Below, piece by piece: positions 22,027 through 33,185 of a stretch of 64,000 nucleotides of DNA. Within the stretch, counting starts at the first letter, position 1. Each line of letters opens with the position of its first letter. A model generated the notes under the pieces. The model did not search any database and was not told where the DNA came from. It saw nothing but the letters and a program-made list of their open reading frames with translations. This stretch comes from Panax quinquefolius. Its lineage: Eukaryota; Streptophyta; Magnoliopsida; Apiales; Araliaceae. The position numbers were made by a program, and so were the translations under genes. The stretch lies in NCBI GenBank assembly GCA_020205615.1, contig JAINUW010000118.1:1-64000 (forward strand). Direction: 5' to 3'.

Positions 22027-23660
22027 ATCGTTTAAAAATATTAAATTCATCTTTGAAATCTTCCAAAGCTATTCATTAACAATTCATCTTTGCACTACAA
22101 ATTAAAGATATACAACCATAAAACCAATAATCTTTGACGCAGCGACTTAATAGTATCACGACCACGAATTATCCATGCACCATCGCCAATGATATTCGTG
22201 TTTTCAATCTGATCATGATTATAAGAATAATCCTTGGTCATAATCATACCAAGTCTATCAATGCACTACTGACCAAAGATGACTTTTACCACATCCAGAA
22301 TTAATATTTCATTCTTTGAGACTCATTTCAATAATTAATCCATATCATCGAATCATCATTTGCACTACTGTGCCAAGGATATTCATTAGTATCACGACCA
22401 CAAATTATCCATTACCTACTACCAAAGATAATTGTGTATTCATTAGTATCACGACCACAAATTATCCAAGCACTACTACCAAAGATAATTGTGTATTCAT
22501 TAGTATCACGACCACAAATTATCCATACTACTACTGACAAAGATAATCGTGTATTCATTAGTATCACGACCACAAATTATCCATGCACTACTACCAAAGA
22601 TAAGCGTGTATTCATTAGTATCACGACCACAAATTATCCATGCACTACTACCAAAGATAATTGTGTATTCATTAGTATCACGACCACAAATTATCCAAGC
22701 ACTACTACCAAAGATAATTGTGTATTCATTAGTATCACGACCACAAATTATCCATACACTACTGACGAATATAATCGTGTATTCATTAGTATCACGACCA
22801 CAAATTATCCATGCACTACGACCAAAGATAAGCGTGTATTCATTAGTATCACGACCACAATTATCCATGCACTACTGCCAAAAGATAATCGTGTATTCAT
22901 TAGTATCACGACCACAAATTATCCATGCACTACTGCCAAAGATAAGCGTGTGTATTCATTAGTATCACGACCACAATTATCCATGCACTACGGCCAAAGA
23001 TAATCGTGTATTCATTAGTATCACGACCACAAATTATCCTTGCTTTACTGACCAAAGATAATCGTGTATTCATTAGTATCACGACCACAAATTATCCATG
23101 CACTACTACCGAAGATAATTGTGTATTCATTAATATCACGACCACAAATTATCCATGCACTACTGACCAAAGATAATTGTGTATTCATTAATATCACGAC
23201 CACAATTATCCATGCACTACTACCAAAGATAATTGTGTATTCATTAGTATCACGACCACAATTATCCATGCACTACTACCAAAGATAATCGTGTATTCAT
23301 TAGTATCACGACCACAATTATCCATGCACTACTACCAAAGATAATCGTGTATTCACTTACGGTTATGATTATCCCTAACAATCCTCGGTCATAATCATAC
23401 CAAGTCCATCTATGCATTCTGAGGCCACAGATGACTTTCAACATAATATAAGCATGAGGATAATGATATAAAGAATCAATCAAATGAGATAAAGGATAAA
23501 TATTAAACATTTATAATATAATTTATCCAGATTCAAGAATATCCCCATGTTATCAATCACTTAATAATCTCATAATCTAATAACATTAATATTATAATAA
23601 TATTTTAATCACTTCTTAAATTTATAAACAATTTATCTCAATTGTTTACGCTTTACCATA
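22027..23660 (-). mobile_element. Partial LTR, minus strand, carrying a large tandem expansion
   Basis: The left part (ATCTTTGCACTAC, ATCATGATTATAAG, CCAAAGATGAC) and right part (23350-23660) are the inverse of LTR copy 2 around 15780-16500. Both ends are broken: the left abuts an internal pol end and the right stops within TTTACCATAT at about 23660. The middle is the 57-bp array. Confidence 0.7.
22381..23350. repeat. 57-bp minisatellite, about 17 copies
   Basis: The unit contains GTATTCATTAGTATCACGACC, ACAAATTATCC, ATGCACTACTACC and AAAGATAATCGT. Successive GTATTCATTAG starts at 22436 and 22493 are 57 bases apart. Copies differ at a few sites (AAGCGT/AATCGT/AATTGT; presence or loss of one A in ACAAATT). 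Each unit contains the inverted pair ATTATC/GATAAT. Because 57 is a multiple of three, frames stay open on both strands with a 19-residue period; this is not evidence of a gene. Confidence 0.92.
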
Positions 23661-25036
23661 TAGTGTAGGATGCATACATGGTAGTTTCTAGATTGCATTT
23701 TTTGGTTTTGTTTTAGTTACTTGAGGGCAAGCAACGATTTAAGTTCGTGGGTATTTGATAAGTGGTTTAATAACCACTTATTTGGATATTAACTTACTTG
23801 AATTTGTGCTTAATCCCATGTTATTGTATAGATTTTTAAGCCTTTGTGCTTTGTTTTACAATTTTAGTATTGGAAACTTCCTTGGTGTTATTTGAGCTAA
23901 GTTGTGTTCAAAGCTATGATAGATTGATGATGGAAAGGAAATAGAGTTAAGCATGTGGTCAAATGTTGGAATGAAATCTTGGAGTGAAGTACTTTGAGTC
24001 TAAAAGGTAGCAAAAGGTTGCAAGAACAAAGCGAACAAGCGAGCCTATTGCACAGCAGAGAGTAGCCAGATCGGCCTGGTAGCAATTGCTACTTTATCTT
24101 GAGCTATTCATAGTAGCAATGGCTTGATCTTAAAAATCAGTTGACTTTCACTTGAACGATCTAGCAGGGTGATGGCTTGGAGAGAGTGCTACAAATGGGA
24201 CTCTGAATATATATTAGACTTATTAGCAAGATATAAAACGTATTCCACCCCTTGGGGGATCAAAGAACTATTGTTGTTTTCTCTCTTTAATTTCAATAAT
24301 AGAATAGAGTAGATTAGTGTAGATATTTTCTAGATTTGATTAAATTGGAGACTTGAAGCAATTGGAAAGCATTAGAGATTCAACCTTGGATCAAGATAAC
24401 AAGTTTGCACTACAATTCTCTACTCTTACTTTCTCTTTGATTCCTAATTGATATATTTCATTGTTAGCTTTATTGATTTCTATGGGATTGTCTATTAAGA
24501 TTCATGCTTGCTTGCTTAGTTGATTGGCCATCAATTACTGCGATAATTCATATGGACTTGAGAGATGAAGTATGGGTTTGGATCCGATCTTAATAGCTTT
24601 TGATTGTATATTCTACTACATTTGTGATAGGATGTATGATTTGTGCTTAGGATAGACATATACCGAAGCACCATTCGTAGTCAATTGAGAACTTGGGCTT
24701 AAACCCTAATGATTTGTAAATCACATAGACATATAGTGATTTAGATAATGTGGGTGTTCATGTGTATTCTATAAACTGTGGATTATATGTGATGTGGGTA
24801 TGGTATATTGAGAGGTGGCTATACTTTACTTTCGTGTTCTTGACTTATAATTTGGTACAATTAATTTGGCTTAACAAGGATTGTGTTAATTTAATTGAGT
24901 TAATAGATGAAATTGTGATCTCAGGTCTTCATTATCTAGTCTCACTCTAGGAATAGTTAGGTTTATTTAATTTCATAGTTTAAATATAAAATATAATATC
25001 ATTCGTTTAAATGAGACTGAAATGGTTATGGGTTAG
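23661..25036 (+). mobile_element. Unrelated LTR-like sequence, left half (interrupted by element G)
   Basis: The phrase CTTGAGGGCAAGCAACGATTTAAG followed by a purine-rich GTTCGTGGG and TTTGATAAGTGG (about 23703-23765) resembles the polypurine-tract/LTR start of a different plant Ty3/gypsy lineage, possibly Athila or Tat-like. The following 1.2 kb is non-coding, with a CTCTCTTT leader near 24280. It is cut at 25036 by element G and resumes at 32918. The lineage is uncertain. Confidence 0.45.
25032..25036. repeat. Target-site duplication GTTAG, left of element G
   Basis: GTTAG precedes the LTR terminus at 25037; the identical GTTAG follows the other terminus at 32918-32922. Confidence 0.88.
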
Positions 25037-25187
25037 TGTGACGCCCCCAAAATAGGTCCAATCCATCCAACCTATTCTGAGTCGCCAAATACGTGGTACA
25101 GAAAACAACTACAACTTTATTACTACAATTGTTTTGCAAAATACAACAACACATATGTTGTGAGTTTTGATACAAATATATACCAAC

Positions 25188-25640
25188 TGTGACTCTGGAC
25201 ACCAAATTGGATAGCACGTCACAATGGCACCTTACATAAAAGTACAGTCAATAACTGTTTTAGAAATTATAATCTTTGGGAAATGCTCAAGAAAACCTTC
25301 GTACATGGGAGGCCTCATATTCCAGGTTATGATAGATATCATATGCCCATAGAATTATCCTTGGTTGACCCAATAGACCCCAAAGAAAAATGAGAAGATT
25401 ATTATCATGTTCTTTCAAATGGCGAGTCTTCTCTTGACATATAACTATCTCAACTGTCTGCAATTGAAAATTATATTTCAACCAAACTCCAAGATCATAT
25501 AGGTAGTGCTCCTAGATTTACTCAGCAAGTGGATGTGCACATCCCTGTCTTATGATAACACGAGGTTGTATGTCATTAGACATCTTGTATGATAGTGGCA
25601 AAACACCCTTCCAAAGTTGGGTACGCCTAACCCTATTCGG
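25188..25640 (-). other. Extra segment inside G LTR (captured sequence?)
   Basis: Compared with the A LTRs, the G LTR carries about 450 added bases starting at ATACCAACTGTGAC and ending near GTTGGGTACGCC. The minus strand has an open stretch (25287-25481) reading YNFQLQTVEIVICQEKTR and LGQPRIILWAYDIYHNLE. The partner LTR has the same segment at 29345-29790 with a 115-codon frame (29407-29754). I do not recognise the protein. It could be transduplicated host sequence or an internal leader moved into the LTR. Confidence 0.5.
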
Positions 25641-26225
25641 TTCACCAAAATTAAATATCAAATAAAGTATACAACACGACACACTTATCTAAAGTTCTCA
25701 ATAAAATTATTTCCATACTATTAGGGAGAACCTCAACAGCTATAGACCACCGTTCTATTCCTCTGTTATCCCACTCTAACCCAAGAACACTCTTATTACC
25801 TGAAAGGAATTGTGAAGCAAAAGGGTGAGCACAACTAGCTTAGTAAAGAATATAATGACTAAAGATAATTAAATTATCAATAGCCTTCATCAGTAATAAA
25901 TCAGAGATTTAGAACATATGGTAGATGATAAAACTTTTCAACCATAGTTGCAGCGGAACGAGCAATCCAATAGAAGAGTCAAATAGACCATAAAGTCTAT
26001 TATCTTCTCCATGTTAAAAATCCACCAACAATGTTTTATTCCTGTAACATCAATCAACAGCTCCTGTCCACAATCATGTGAATAACTCATAACCATAATT
26101 GTGGTTCTAAATTCCTCTTCTCATCCCGGACGAAGATAATTTACATGACCTGTATTTACCTGAAACATCAAAGATCACGGTTATACCAAATCACAGTTCC
26201 TGTTCATAATCATACTAATAAGTTC

Positions 26226-26460
26226 ATGTCTGCACTACGGGCCAAAGATATTCAACAACAGGTCATCTTTGCACTACATGCCAATGATATTCAGCAACAG
26301 GTCATCTTTGCACTACGGGCCAAAGATATTCATTAACAGTTCATTTTTGCACTACATGCCAAAGATATTCATCAACAATTCATCTTTGCACTACAGACCA
26401 AAGATATTCAACAACATGTCATCTTTGCACTACGGGCCAAAGATATTAATATCTCAAAGA
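26226..26460. repeat. 39-bp hairpin-module tandem array, six copies
   Basis: ATCTTTG-type arms start at 26265, 26304, 26343, 26382 and 26421, exactly 39 bases apart. Each unit is ATCTTTG, a 10-base loop like CACTACGGGC, CAAAGAT, then ATTCA(A/T)CAACA. The equivalent array in the other LTR is 30380-30600. Confidence 0.88.
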
Positions 26461-26804
26461 AATATATAATCATTTCAGAATTTATATAAACAATAATTAT
26501 AACCATGTTGATCAATTCACCTTTGCACTTAAGCTAAAGATATTCAATTATAAATTCAATGGTCATGATCATACCACCAACAATTCATCTTTGCACTCAT
26601 CGCCAAAGAGAACCCACGATCACGATCATACCAATAATCTACCCATCTTTACACTTAAGTCAAAGAGAAATATCATCATTAGGGTTATAAAATGTTATAT
26701 ATGATAATAAAAAATAATATGATCAACAACCTGAATTTAATTTCAAGAGTAAGATTCATAAATCAACGATAATTTGGTCAGAAAAAGAAACCAATTTTGT
26801 CGTG

Positions 26805-26965
26805 AATAGTATCCATGAATAGTAACTCGTGAATAGTAACTCATGAATAGTAACTCGTATTCATACATAGTACCGTATACATAAATAATATCATATACGT
26901 AAATAGTGTCATATACATGAATATAGTGCATATATCGTGAATAGTCTTGAGTATACGTGAATAAG
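26805..26965. repeat. GAATAGT(A)AC-type short repeats in G LTR
   Basis: Repeated TGAATAGTAACTCG/A passes into ACGTAAATAGTGTCATATAC. On the element strand this reads as ACTATTCACGTATACGAC-like units, as in the plus-strand LTR at 56165-56290. Unit length drifts between 13 and 19 bases. Confidence 0.75.
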
Positions 26966-27275
26966 TAACCCGACATGAAAAAGGTAGAAATTCCACAATA
27001 AAACTCATATCAATAATTAAAGATAATGATATTGAAGAAAATAATATCATTTAAGAAGAAAATAACATCCCTTACAATCCCTTAGCAATATAATGAAAAA
27101 TATCCCTTACCTCAAAAGAGCAGTACTTCTGACTGAAATATCAGATATGACGATGAAGGAAATTTGCACTAATTAGCAACTCTCAAAGTATCAAAATACT
27201 CACAACAATACGCTCGATAATATAGGTACAGAAAACTTATGTTTCTAGTGCGATTTTCAATTCTAACTCAGACTC

Positions 27276-27283
27276 TATTTATA
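27276..27283 (-). promoter_or_regulatory. TATA box, element G 3' LTR
   Basis: Minus strand TATAAATA in the context TTTTCCTATAAATAGAG. The same box lies at 31486-31493 in the 5' LTR. Confidence 0.6.
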
Positions 27284-29035
27284 GGAAAATATTAGAACGC
27301 CTAAAAAGCGGACTTGACTTACAACCCGATGGCTTTACCTACTACTATTCCCACCACCACTTTTGAAATAAAATTTTAGCACATTTTCACCAACCAAAGG
27401 TGGGGCCAACTCATTCTAGAATTTTCCACCAAAAATCATTTATAAACATAATTTCTGAATCAGACACATCTTAAAATTCATAACAAATCGTACGTTAATT
27501 TTGAACGGTTCAAAATTTGTGGACATGTATTCAACTTATATATGTATAACATATCCAAAAATAACAACGATTCAACGGTCGAATTAAAAATTATAACTCA
27601 CGCAATATATCTCAACAACAATGATTTTTCAAATTATGAGTCCTTCGTATCAGTTTATTCAAACAAATACCACTTACGAAAATCCATAATGAATTTTTGG
27701 GTGATTCCAATTTTACTGGCTAGCTTACTTCCAGGGCTTTCTTTTGATATATGACTCATCTCCTAACTCATTATACACAAAGAGTTATGGATTTTACAAA
27801 ATCAAGTACTAAACTAATTATTTTGAAAATCCCATATTTTGTCACTTTTCTAAGAATTCCACCATTCTGACTAAATATTGATAAAATACCTCAGCATTAA
27901 TTCCTTCATTTATAACCACCTAAAATAAATAAATCCATCATTTATATCCACATAAAATAAATATTTCCTTATCATATAAATCAATAATTAATTATTCACA
28001 AATAATAATACAGAATCACAATAATGACAACCAGGTGGTTCCCAAGAAAGAGGGGGCTTTCCAATAAGGATTTCTCCTTACTGGCGCGCAATTAGGTGAC
28101 CAAACCTCTCCTTGACATAACTTTCTAGACATTGCTAATAATGTTATCTAATAATATTATTCAAATAAAATGAATTATTGATCTGATAATGAGAAATACT
28201 GTGTCGTGACAATTACTGAAACAACAATAATATAAAATATCAACGCAACAATTATTGAACCAATAAAATAAAATATTGAGCAATAATTCATCAGAATAAT
28301 TATTGAGTAGTGCCTACTTACGTAAGAATCAATAATTTAAAAATAATGTGCAATACTAGTAAAGCTCACCGCTGCGGCAATGCCAGACATCGTATTTTAA
28401 CCACCGTGTAATCCAAAAGTGTTAATGGTAACAATTACGCCTGTAGTTATTTATAAAAACTCAAACTTGTCATTTTTTTTCATCCGAAAAATTATCCTCA
28501 TTATGGGGCCCTTAAATGGTTTACCGCATGCATACGAATATTCCAAACAACAAGAATATTCCACGACCAAACGAATATTCTCCAACTGAAATGAGTATTT
28601 TATAACCACTTGCGTATTTTGAAAATTTTATATATATCACCCTTAACTTTAAACTTTTATCAATTTAACTATTTACTAAATAGAAAAATTGAATACTTTT
28701 ATTTCTTAAAATTTGGGATCTCACAATCTCCCTTCCTTATGAAATTTCTCCCTCAAAATTTATGTACGTACCTGGTATATCGAAGAGATGAGAATACTTT
28801 GCTTTCATTTCAGATTCCATCTTCCATGTCATTATGATTTCTTAATTGCTCATCTCCTGTATTTCAGATATCATTCTATAATACAGCTTCAAAACAAAGT
28901 TTAATTGACATATCATAATTTGTCAACTTAAGTAAGAAAATTTAGCTTAGGTAGGACACACACTAGCGAAGGATATTACTCGTCTCTCCCTTCCTAGTCC
29001 TAATCCCGGATCTCTGCCAGAGACTATATCCCTAA

Positions 29036-29047
29036 GCTCTAATACCA
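29036..29047 (-). other. Second primer-site-like motif
   Basis: The minus strand reads TGGTATTAGAGC, one base from the true site TGGTATCAGAGC at 29198. It lies about 160 bp inside the element. It marks an old duplication of the leader or an ancestral primer site. Confidence 0.6.
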
Positions 29048-29197
29048 ACTGTAACTCATGTCCCAACCGTGGATAGCACCTCACAGTTATACCTATCAGT
29101 TTGCCACCGCAGAACGGCGTCCCCTATGGAGAGTCTGGCTTCGATGCATCCCACACAAGGAAGTCACTAGTGAGAGGCTCAGGGCTCTTTACTTATA

Positions 29198-29209
29198 GCT
29201 CTGATACCA
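29198..29209 (-). other. Primer binding site of element G
   Basis: The minus strand reads TGGTATCAGAGC two bases after the 5' LTR end. It is complementary to the 3' end of plant initiator-methionine tRNA, the common primer for Ty3/gypsy and Ty1/copia elements. Confidence 0.9.
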
Positions 29210-30379
29210 ACTGTGACGCCCCCAAAATATGTCCAATCCATCCAACTTATTCTGAGTCGCCAAATACGTGGTACAAAAAACAACTACAACTTTATTACTA
29301 CAATTGTCGTGCAAAATAGAACAACACATATGTTGTGAGTTTTGATACAAATATATACCAACTGTAACTTTGGACACCAACTTGGATAGCACATCACAAT
29401 GGCACCTTACATAAAGGTACAGTCAATAACTGTTTTAGAAATTAAAATCTTTGGGAAATGCTTAAGAAAACCTTCGTACATGGGAGGCCTTGCGTCTAAG
29501 TTATGATAGATATCATATGCCCACAGAATTATCCTTGGTTGACCTAATAGATTACTATCATGCTCTTTCCACTGGTGAGTCTTCTCTTGACATATAACTA
29601 TCTTTACTATTCGCAATTGAAAATTATATTTCAACCAAACTCCAAGATTATATAGGTAGTGCTCGTAGATATACTCAGCAAGTGGATGTGCATAACCCTG
29701 TCTTATGATAACACGAGGTTGTATGTCATTAGATATCTTGTATGATAGTGGCAAAACAGCCTTCCAAAGTTAGGTTCGCCTCACCCTATTCGGTTCACCA
29801 AAATCAAATATCAAATGATGTATACAACACGACACACTTATCTAAAGTTCTCAATAAAATTATTTCCATACTATTTAGGGAGAACCTCAACAGCTATAAA
29901 CCACCATTCTATTCCCCTGTTATCCCCGCTCGACCCGACAACGCTCTTATTACCTGAAAGGAATTGTGAAGCAAAAGGGTGAGCACAACTAGCTCAGTAA
30001 AGAATATCATGACTAAATATAATTAAATTATCAATAGCCTTCATCAGTAATAAATCAGAGATTTAGAACATATGGTAGATGATAAAACTTTTCAACCATA
30101 GTTGCAGCAGAACGAGCAATCCAATAGAAGAGTAAAATAGACCATAAAGTATATTATCTTCTCCATGTTAAAAATCCACCAACAGTATTTTATTCCTGTA
30201 ACATCAATCAATAGTTCCTGTCCACAATCATGTGAATAACTCATAACCATAATTGTGGTTCTAAATTCCTCTTCTCATCAAGGACGAAGATAATTTACAT
30301 CACATGTCTTTATCTGAAACATCAAAGATCATGGTTATACCAAATCACAGTTCTTATTCATAATCATACTAATAAGTTC

Positions 30380-30600
30380 ATCTTTTCACTACGGGCCAAA
30401 GATATTCATTAACAGTTCATCTTTGCACTACATGCCAAAGATATTCAGCAAAAGGTCATCTTTGCACTACGGGCCAAAAATATTCAACAACAGGTCATCT
30501 TTGCACTACGGGCCAAAGATATTCATCAACAATTCATCTTTGCACTACAGGCCAAAGATATTCAACAACATGTCATCTTTGCACTACGGGCCAAAGATAT
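30380..30600. repeat. 39-bp hairpin-module array, five to six copies
   Basis: Counterpart of 26226-26460 with the same 39-base step and ATCTTTG/CAAAGAT arms. The copy number is one lower or one unit is incomplete. Confidence 0.85.
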
Positions 30601-31485
30601 TAATATCTCAAAGAAATATATAATCATTTCAGAATTTATATAAACAATAATTATAACCATGTTGATCAATTCACCTTTGCACTTAAGCTAAAGATATTCA
30701 ATTATAAATTCAATGGTCATGATCATATCAGTCAACAATTCATCTTTGCACTACTGGCCAAAGAGAACCCATAGTCACGATCATACCAATAATCTACCCA
30801 TCTTTACACTCAAGTTAAAGAGAAATATCATCATTAGGGTTATAAAAATGTTATATATGATAATTAAAACAATATGATCAACAACTGAATTTAATTTCAA
30901 GAGTAAGATTCATAAATCAACGATAATTTGGTCAGAAAAAGAAACCAATTTTGTCGTGAATAGTACCCATGAATAGTAACTCATGAATAGTAACTCGTGA
31001 ATAATAACTCATGAATAGTAACTCATGAATAGTAACCCGTATTCGTACATAGTACCGTATACGTAAATAATATCATATATGTAAATAGTGTCATATACAT
31101 GAATATAGTGCCATATACGTGAATAGTGCCGTATACGTGAATAGTAACCCCGACAAGAAAAAGGTTGAAATTCCACAATAAAACTCATATCAATAATTCG
31201 GCATAATGATATTAAAGAAAATAATATCATTTAAGAATAAAATAACATCCCTTACAATCCCTTAAAATCCCGTACAATCCCTTAAAATCCCTTACCAATA
31301 TAATGACAATATCCCTTACCTTAAAAGAGCAGTACTTCTGACTGGAATATCGGATATGACGATAAAGGAAACTTGCACTGATTAGCAACTCTCAAAGTAT
31401 CAAAATACTCACAACAATACGCTCGATACTATAGGGAGAGAAAACTTATGCTTCTGGTGTGATTTTTAATTCTAACTCAGCACTC

Positions 31486-31493
31486 TATTTATA
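31486..31493 (-). promoter_or_regulatory. TATA box, element G 5' LTR
   Basis: Minus strand TATAAATA in the context TTTTCCTATAAATAGAG. As the 5' LTR box it would drive any transcript of element G. Confidence 0.62.
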
Positions 31494-32917
31494 GGAAAAT
31501 GTTAGAACGCTAAAGCGAGACTTTTGACCTACAACCCGATGGCTTTTACTCGCTACTATTCCCACCCACCACTTTTGAAATAAAATTTTAGCACATTTTT
31601 CACCAACCAAAGGTGGGACCCACTCATTCTAGTATTTTCCATCAAAAATCATTAATAAACATAATTTCTGAATTAGTCACCTCTTATAATTCATAACAAA
31701 TCATACGTTCATTTTTAACGGTTCAAAATTTGTGGACATATACTCAACTTATATATGTATAACATATCCAAAAATAACAATGATCCAACGGTCGGATTAA
31801 AAATTATAACTCACATAATATATCTCAAGAACACTGATTTTTTGAATTATGAGTCCTTCAGACCAGTTTCATTCAAACAGTGACCACGAAAAATCCACAA
31901 TGAATTTTTGGGTGATTCCAATTTCTACGGTTAGCTTACTTCCAGGGCTTTCTTTTGATTTATGACTCATCTCTTAACTCATTATACACAAAGAGTTATG
32001 GATTTTACAAAATCAAGTAATAAACTAATTTTTCTAAAAATCCCATATTTTTCTAAGAATTCCACCATTCCGACTAAATACTGATAAAACACCTCAACAT
32101 TAATTCCTTCATTTATAACCACCTAAAATAAATAAATCCATCATTTATATCCACATAAAATAAATATTTCATTATCATATAAATCAATAATTAATTATTC
32201 ATAAATAATATTATAGAATCACAATAATGACAACTAGATGGTTCCCAGGAAAGAGAGGGCTTTTCAATAAGGATTTCTCCTTACTGGCGCGTAATTAGGT
32301 GATCAAACCTCTCCTTGACGGAACTTTCTAGACATTGCCAATAATTCTATCTAATAATATTATTCAAATAATATGAATTATTGATCTGATAATAGAAATA
32401 TTGTCTTCGTGACAATTATTGAAACAACAATAATATAAAATATCAACGCAATAATTATTGAACCAATAAAATAAAATATTGAACAGTAATTACTATAACA
32501 ATTATTGAGTAGTGCCTTCTTACTTAAGAATCAATAATTTAAAAATAATATGCAATACCATGTTCTACTGTGTAACCACACGACATCGTATTTTAACCAC
32601 CGTGTAATCCAACATCGTTAATCAGTAATAATTACGCCGTAGTTATTTATAAAAACTCAAACTTGTCATTTTTTTCATACGACAGTTATTCTATTATGGG
32701 GCCCACAAATGGCTGCGTCGTCGTACGAATATTCCCCGACAACAAGAATATTCCACGTCCAAACGAATATTCTCCAACAGAAATGAGTATTTTATAACCA
32801 CTTGCGTATTTTGAAAATTTTATATATATCACCCTTAACTTTAAACTTTTATCAATTTAACTATTTACTAAATAGAAAAATTGAATACTTTTATTTCATA
32901 AAATTCGGGATCTCACA

Positions 32918-33030
32918 GTTAGTGCTTGGTAAACTTTATTAGTTAATTCTCCGTCGGAACGATACTTTACTTACTCTTTATTACTTGTTGACCGTGTATA
33001 CTTGCACGCATATATTGATCGGTAAAACGA
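32918..33030 (+). mobile_element. LTR-like sequence, right half (resumes after element G)
   Basis: Starts with the GTTAG duplicate and continues the sequence interrupted at 25036. CGGAACGATACTTTACTTACT and TGTATACTTGCACG resemble the ends of LTR/leader regions in other plant Ty3/gypsy lineages. The boundary with the CACTA-derived DNA to the right is not visible; I place it near 33030-33180. Confidence 0.4.
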
Positions 33031-33185
33031 CCAACAGCCAAAGAGAAAATTTTTTATCACGACTAACTTGAATATCTTTATCAGTGATGTCGGCCTGATT
33101 TGCTTTTAACTAGTCATCGTATGTTCTATACAATTTTATAAACATTAACTTATATTAATATGAGAATGCAGGTTAAGATATAGGT

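Larger units (their letters stand above)
25037..28725 (-). repeat. Element G 3' LTR (minus strand)
   Basis: The plus strand runs from TGTGACGCCCCCAAAATAGG to TTGGGATCTCACA. It includes an extra segment (25188-25640) not seen in the A LTRs, a 39-bp hairpin array (26226-26460), GAATAGTAACTC repeats (26805-26965) and a TATA box at 27276-27283. Confidence 0.88.
28726..29211 (-). other. Non-coding interior of element G
   Basis: On the minus strand it runs from the primer site (29198-29209) to the polypurine tract (TAAGGAAGGGAGAT at 28726-28739). It has no gag or pol homology except an altered RYPHLF/NFEGEI-like end next to the tract. It contains a second primer-site-like motif (29036-29047) and the module shared with element A (29047-29175). 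Confidence 0.85.
25037..32917 (-). mobile_element. Element G: complete non-autonomous LTR element (LARD-like)
   Basis: Two very similar LTRs of 3689 and 3706 bp flank an internal domain of only 486 bp that encodes nothing. Ends are TG...CA on the minus strand, a perfect 12-base primer site lies at 29198-29209, a polypurine tract at 28726-28740, and GTTAG flanks both sides. It must rely on proteins from autonomous relatives. Large LTRs with a small non-coding interior fit the LARD class. LTR similarity is clearly higher than in element A, implying a younger insertion. Confidence 0.9.
29212..32917 (-). repeat. Element G 5' LTR (minus strand)
   Basis: The plus strand runs from TGTGACGCCCCCAAAATATG to TCGGGATCTCACA. 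It is nearly co-linear with 25037-28725, including the extra segment (29345-29790), 39-bp array (30380-30600) and GAATAGT repeats (30955-31150). Differences are mostly single bases and short repeat-unit changes; one gap of about 30 bases lies in the extra segment near 29553. Confidence 0.88.

Noticed and set aside
22434..23288. Long repeat-protein ORFs (up to 189 codons) on both strands
   Set aside because: They follow the 57-bp array whose unit is a multiple of three; all frames stay open together, and there is no start context, domain or conservation specific to one frame.
22381..23350. CRISPR-like array
   Set aside because: The units are contiguous and nearly identical over their whole length, with no variable spacers and no cas genes; the setting is a plant retroelement LTR.
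26145..26469. ORFs of 60-66 codons with KIF...LHYGPKIF repeats (also 30423-30623)
   Set aside because: Products of the 39-bp hairpin array (13-codon period), present in the LTR only.
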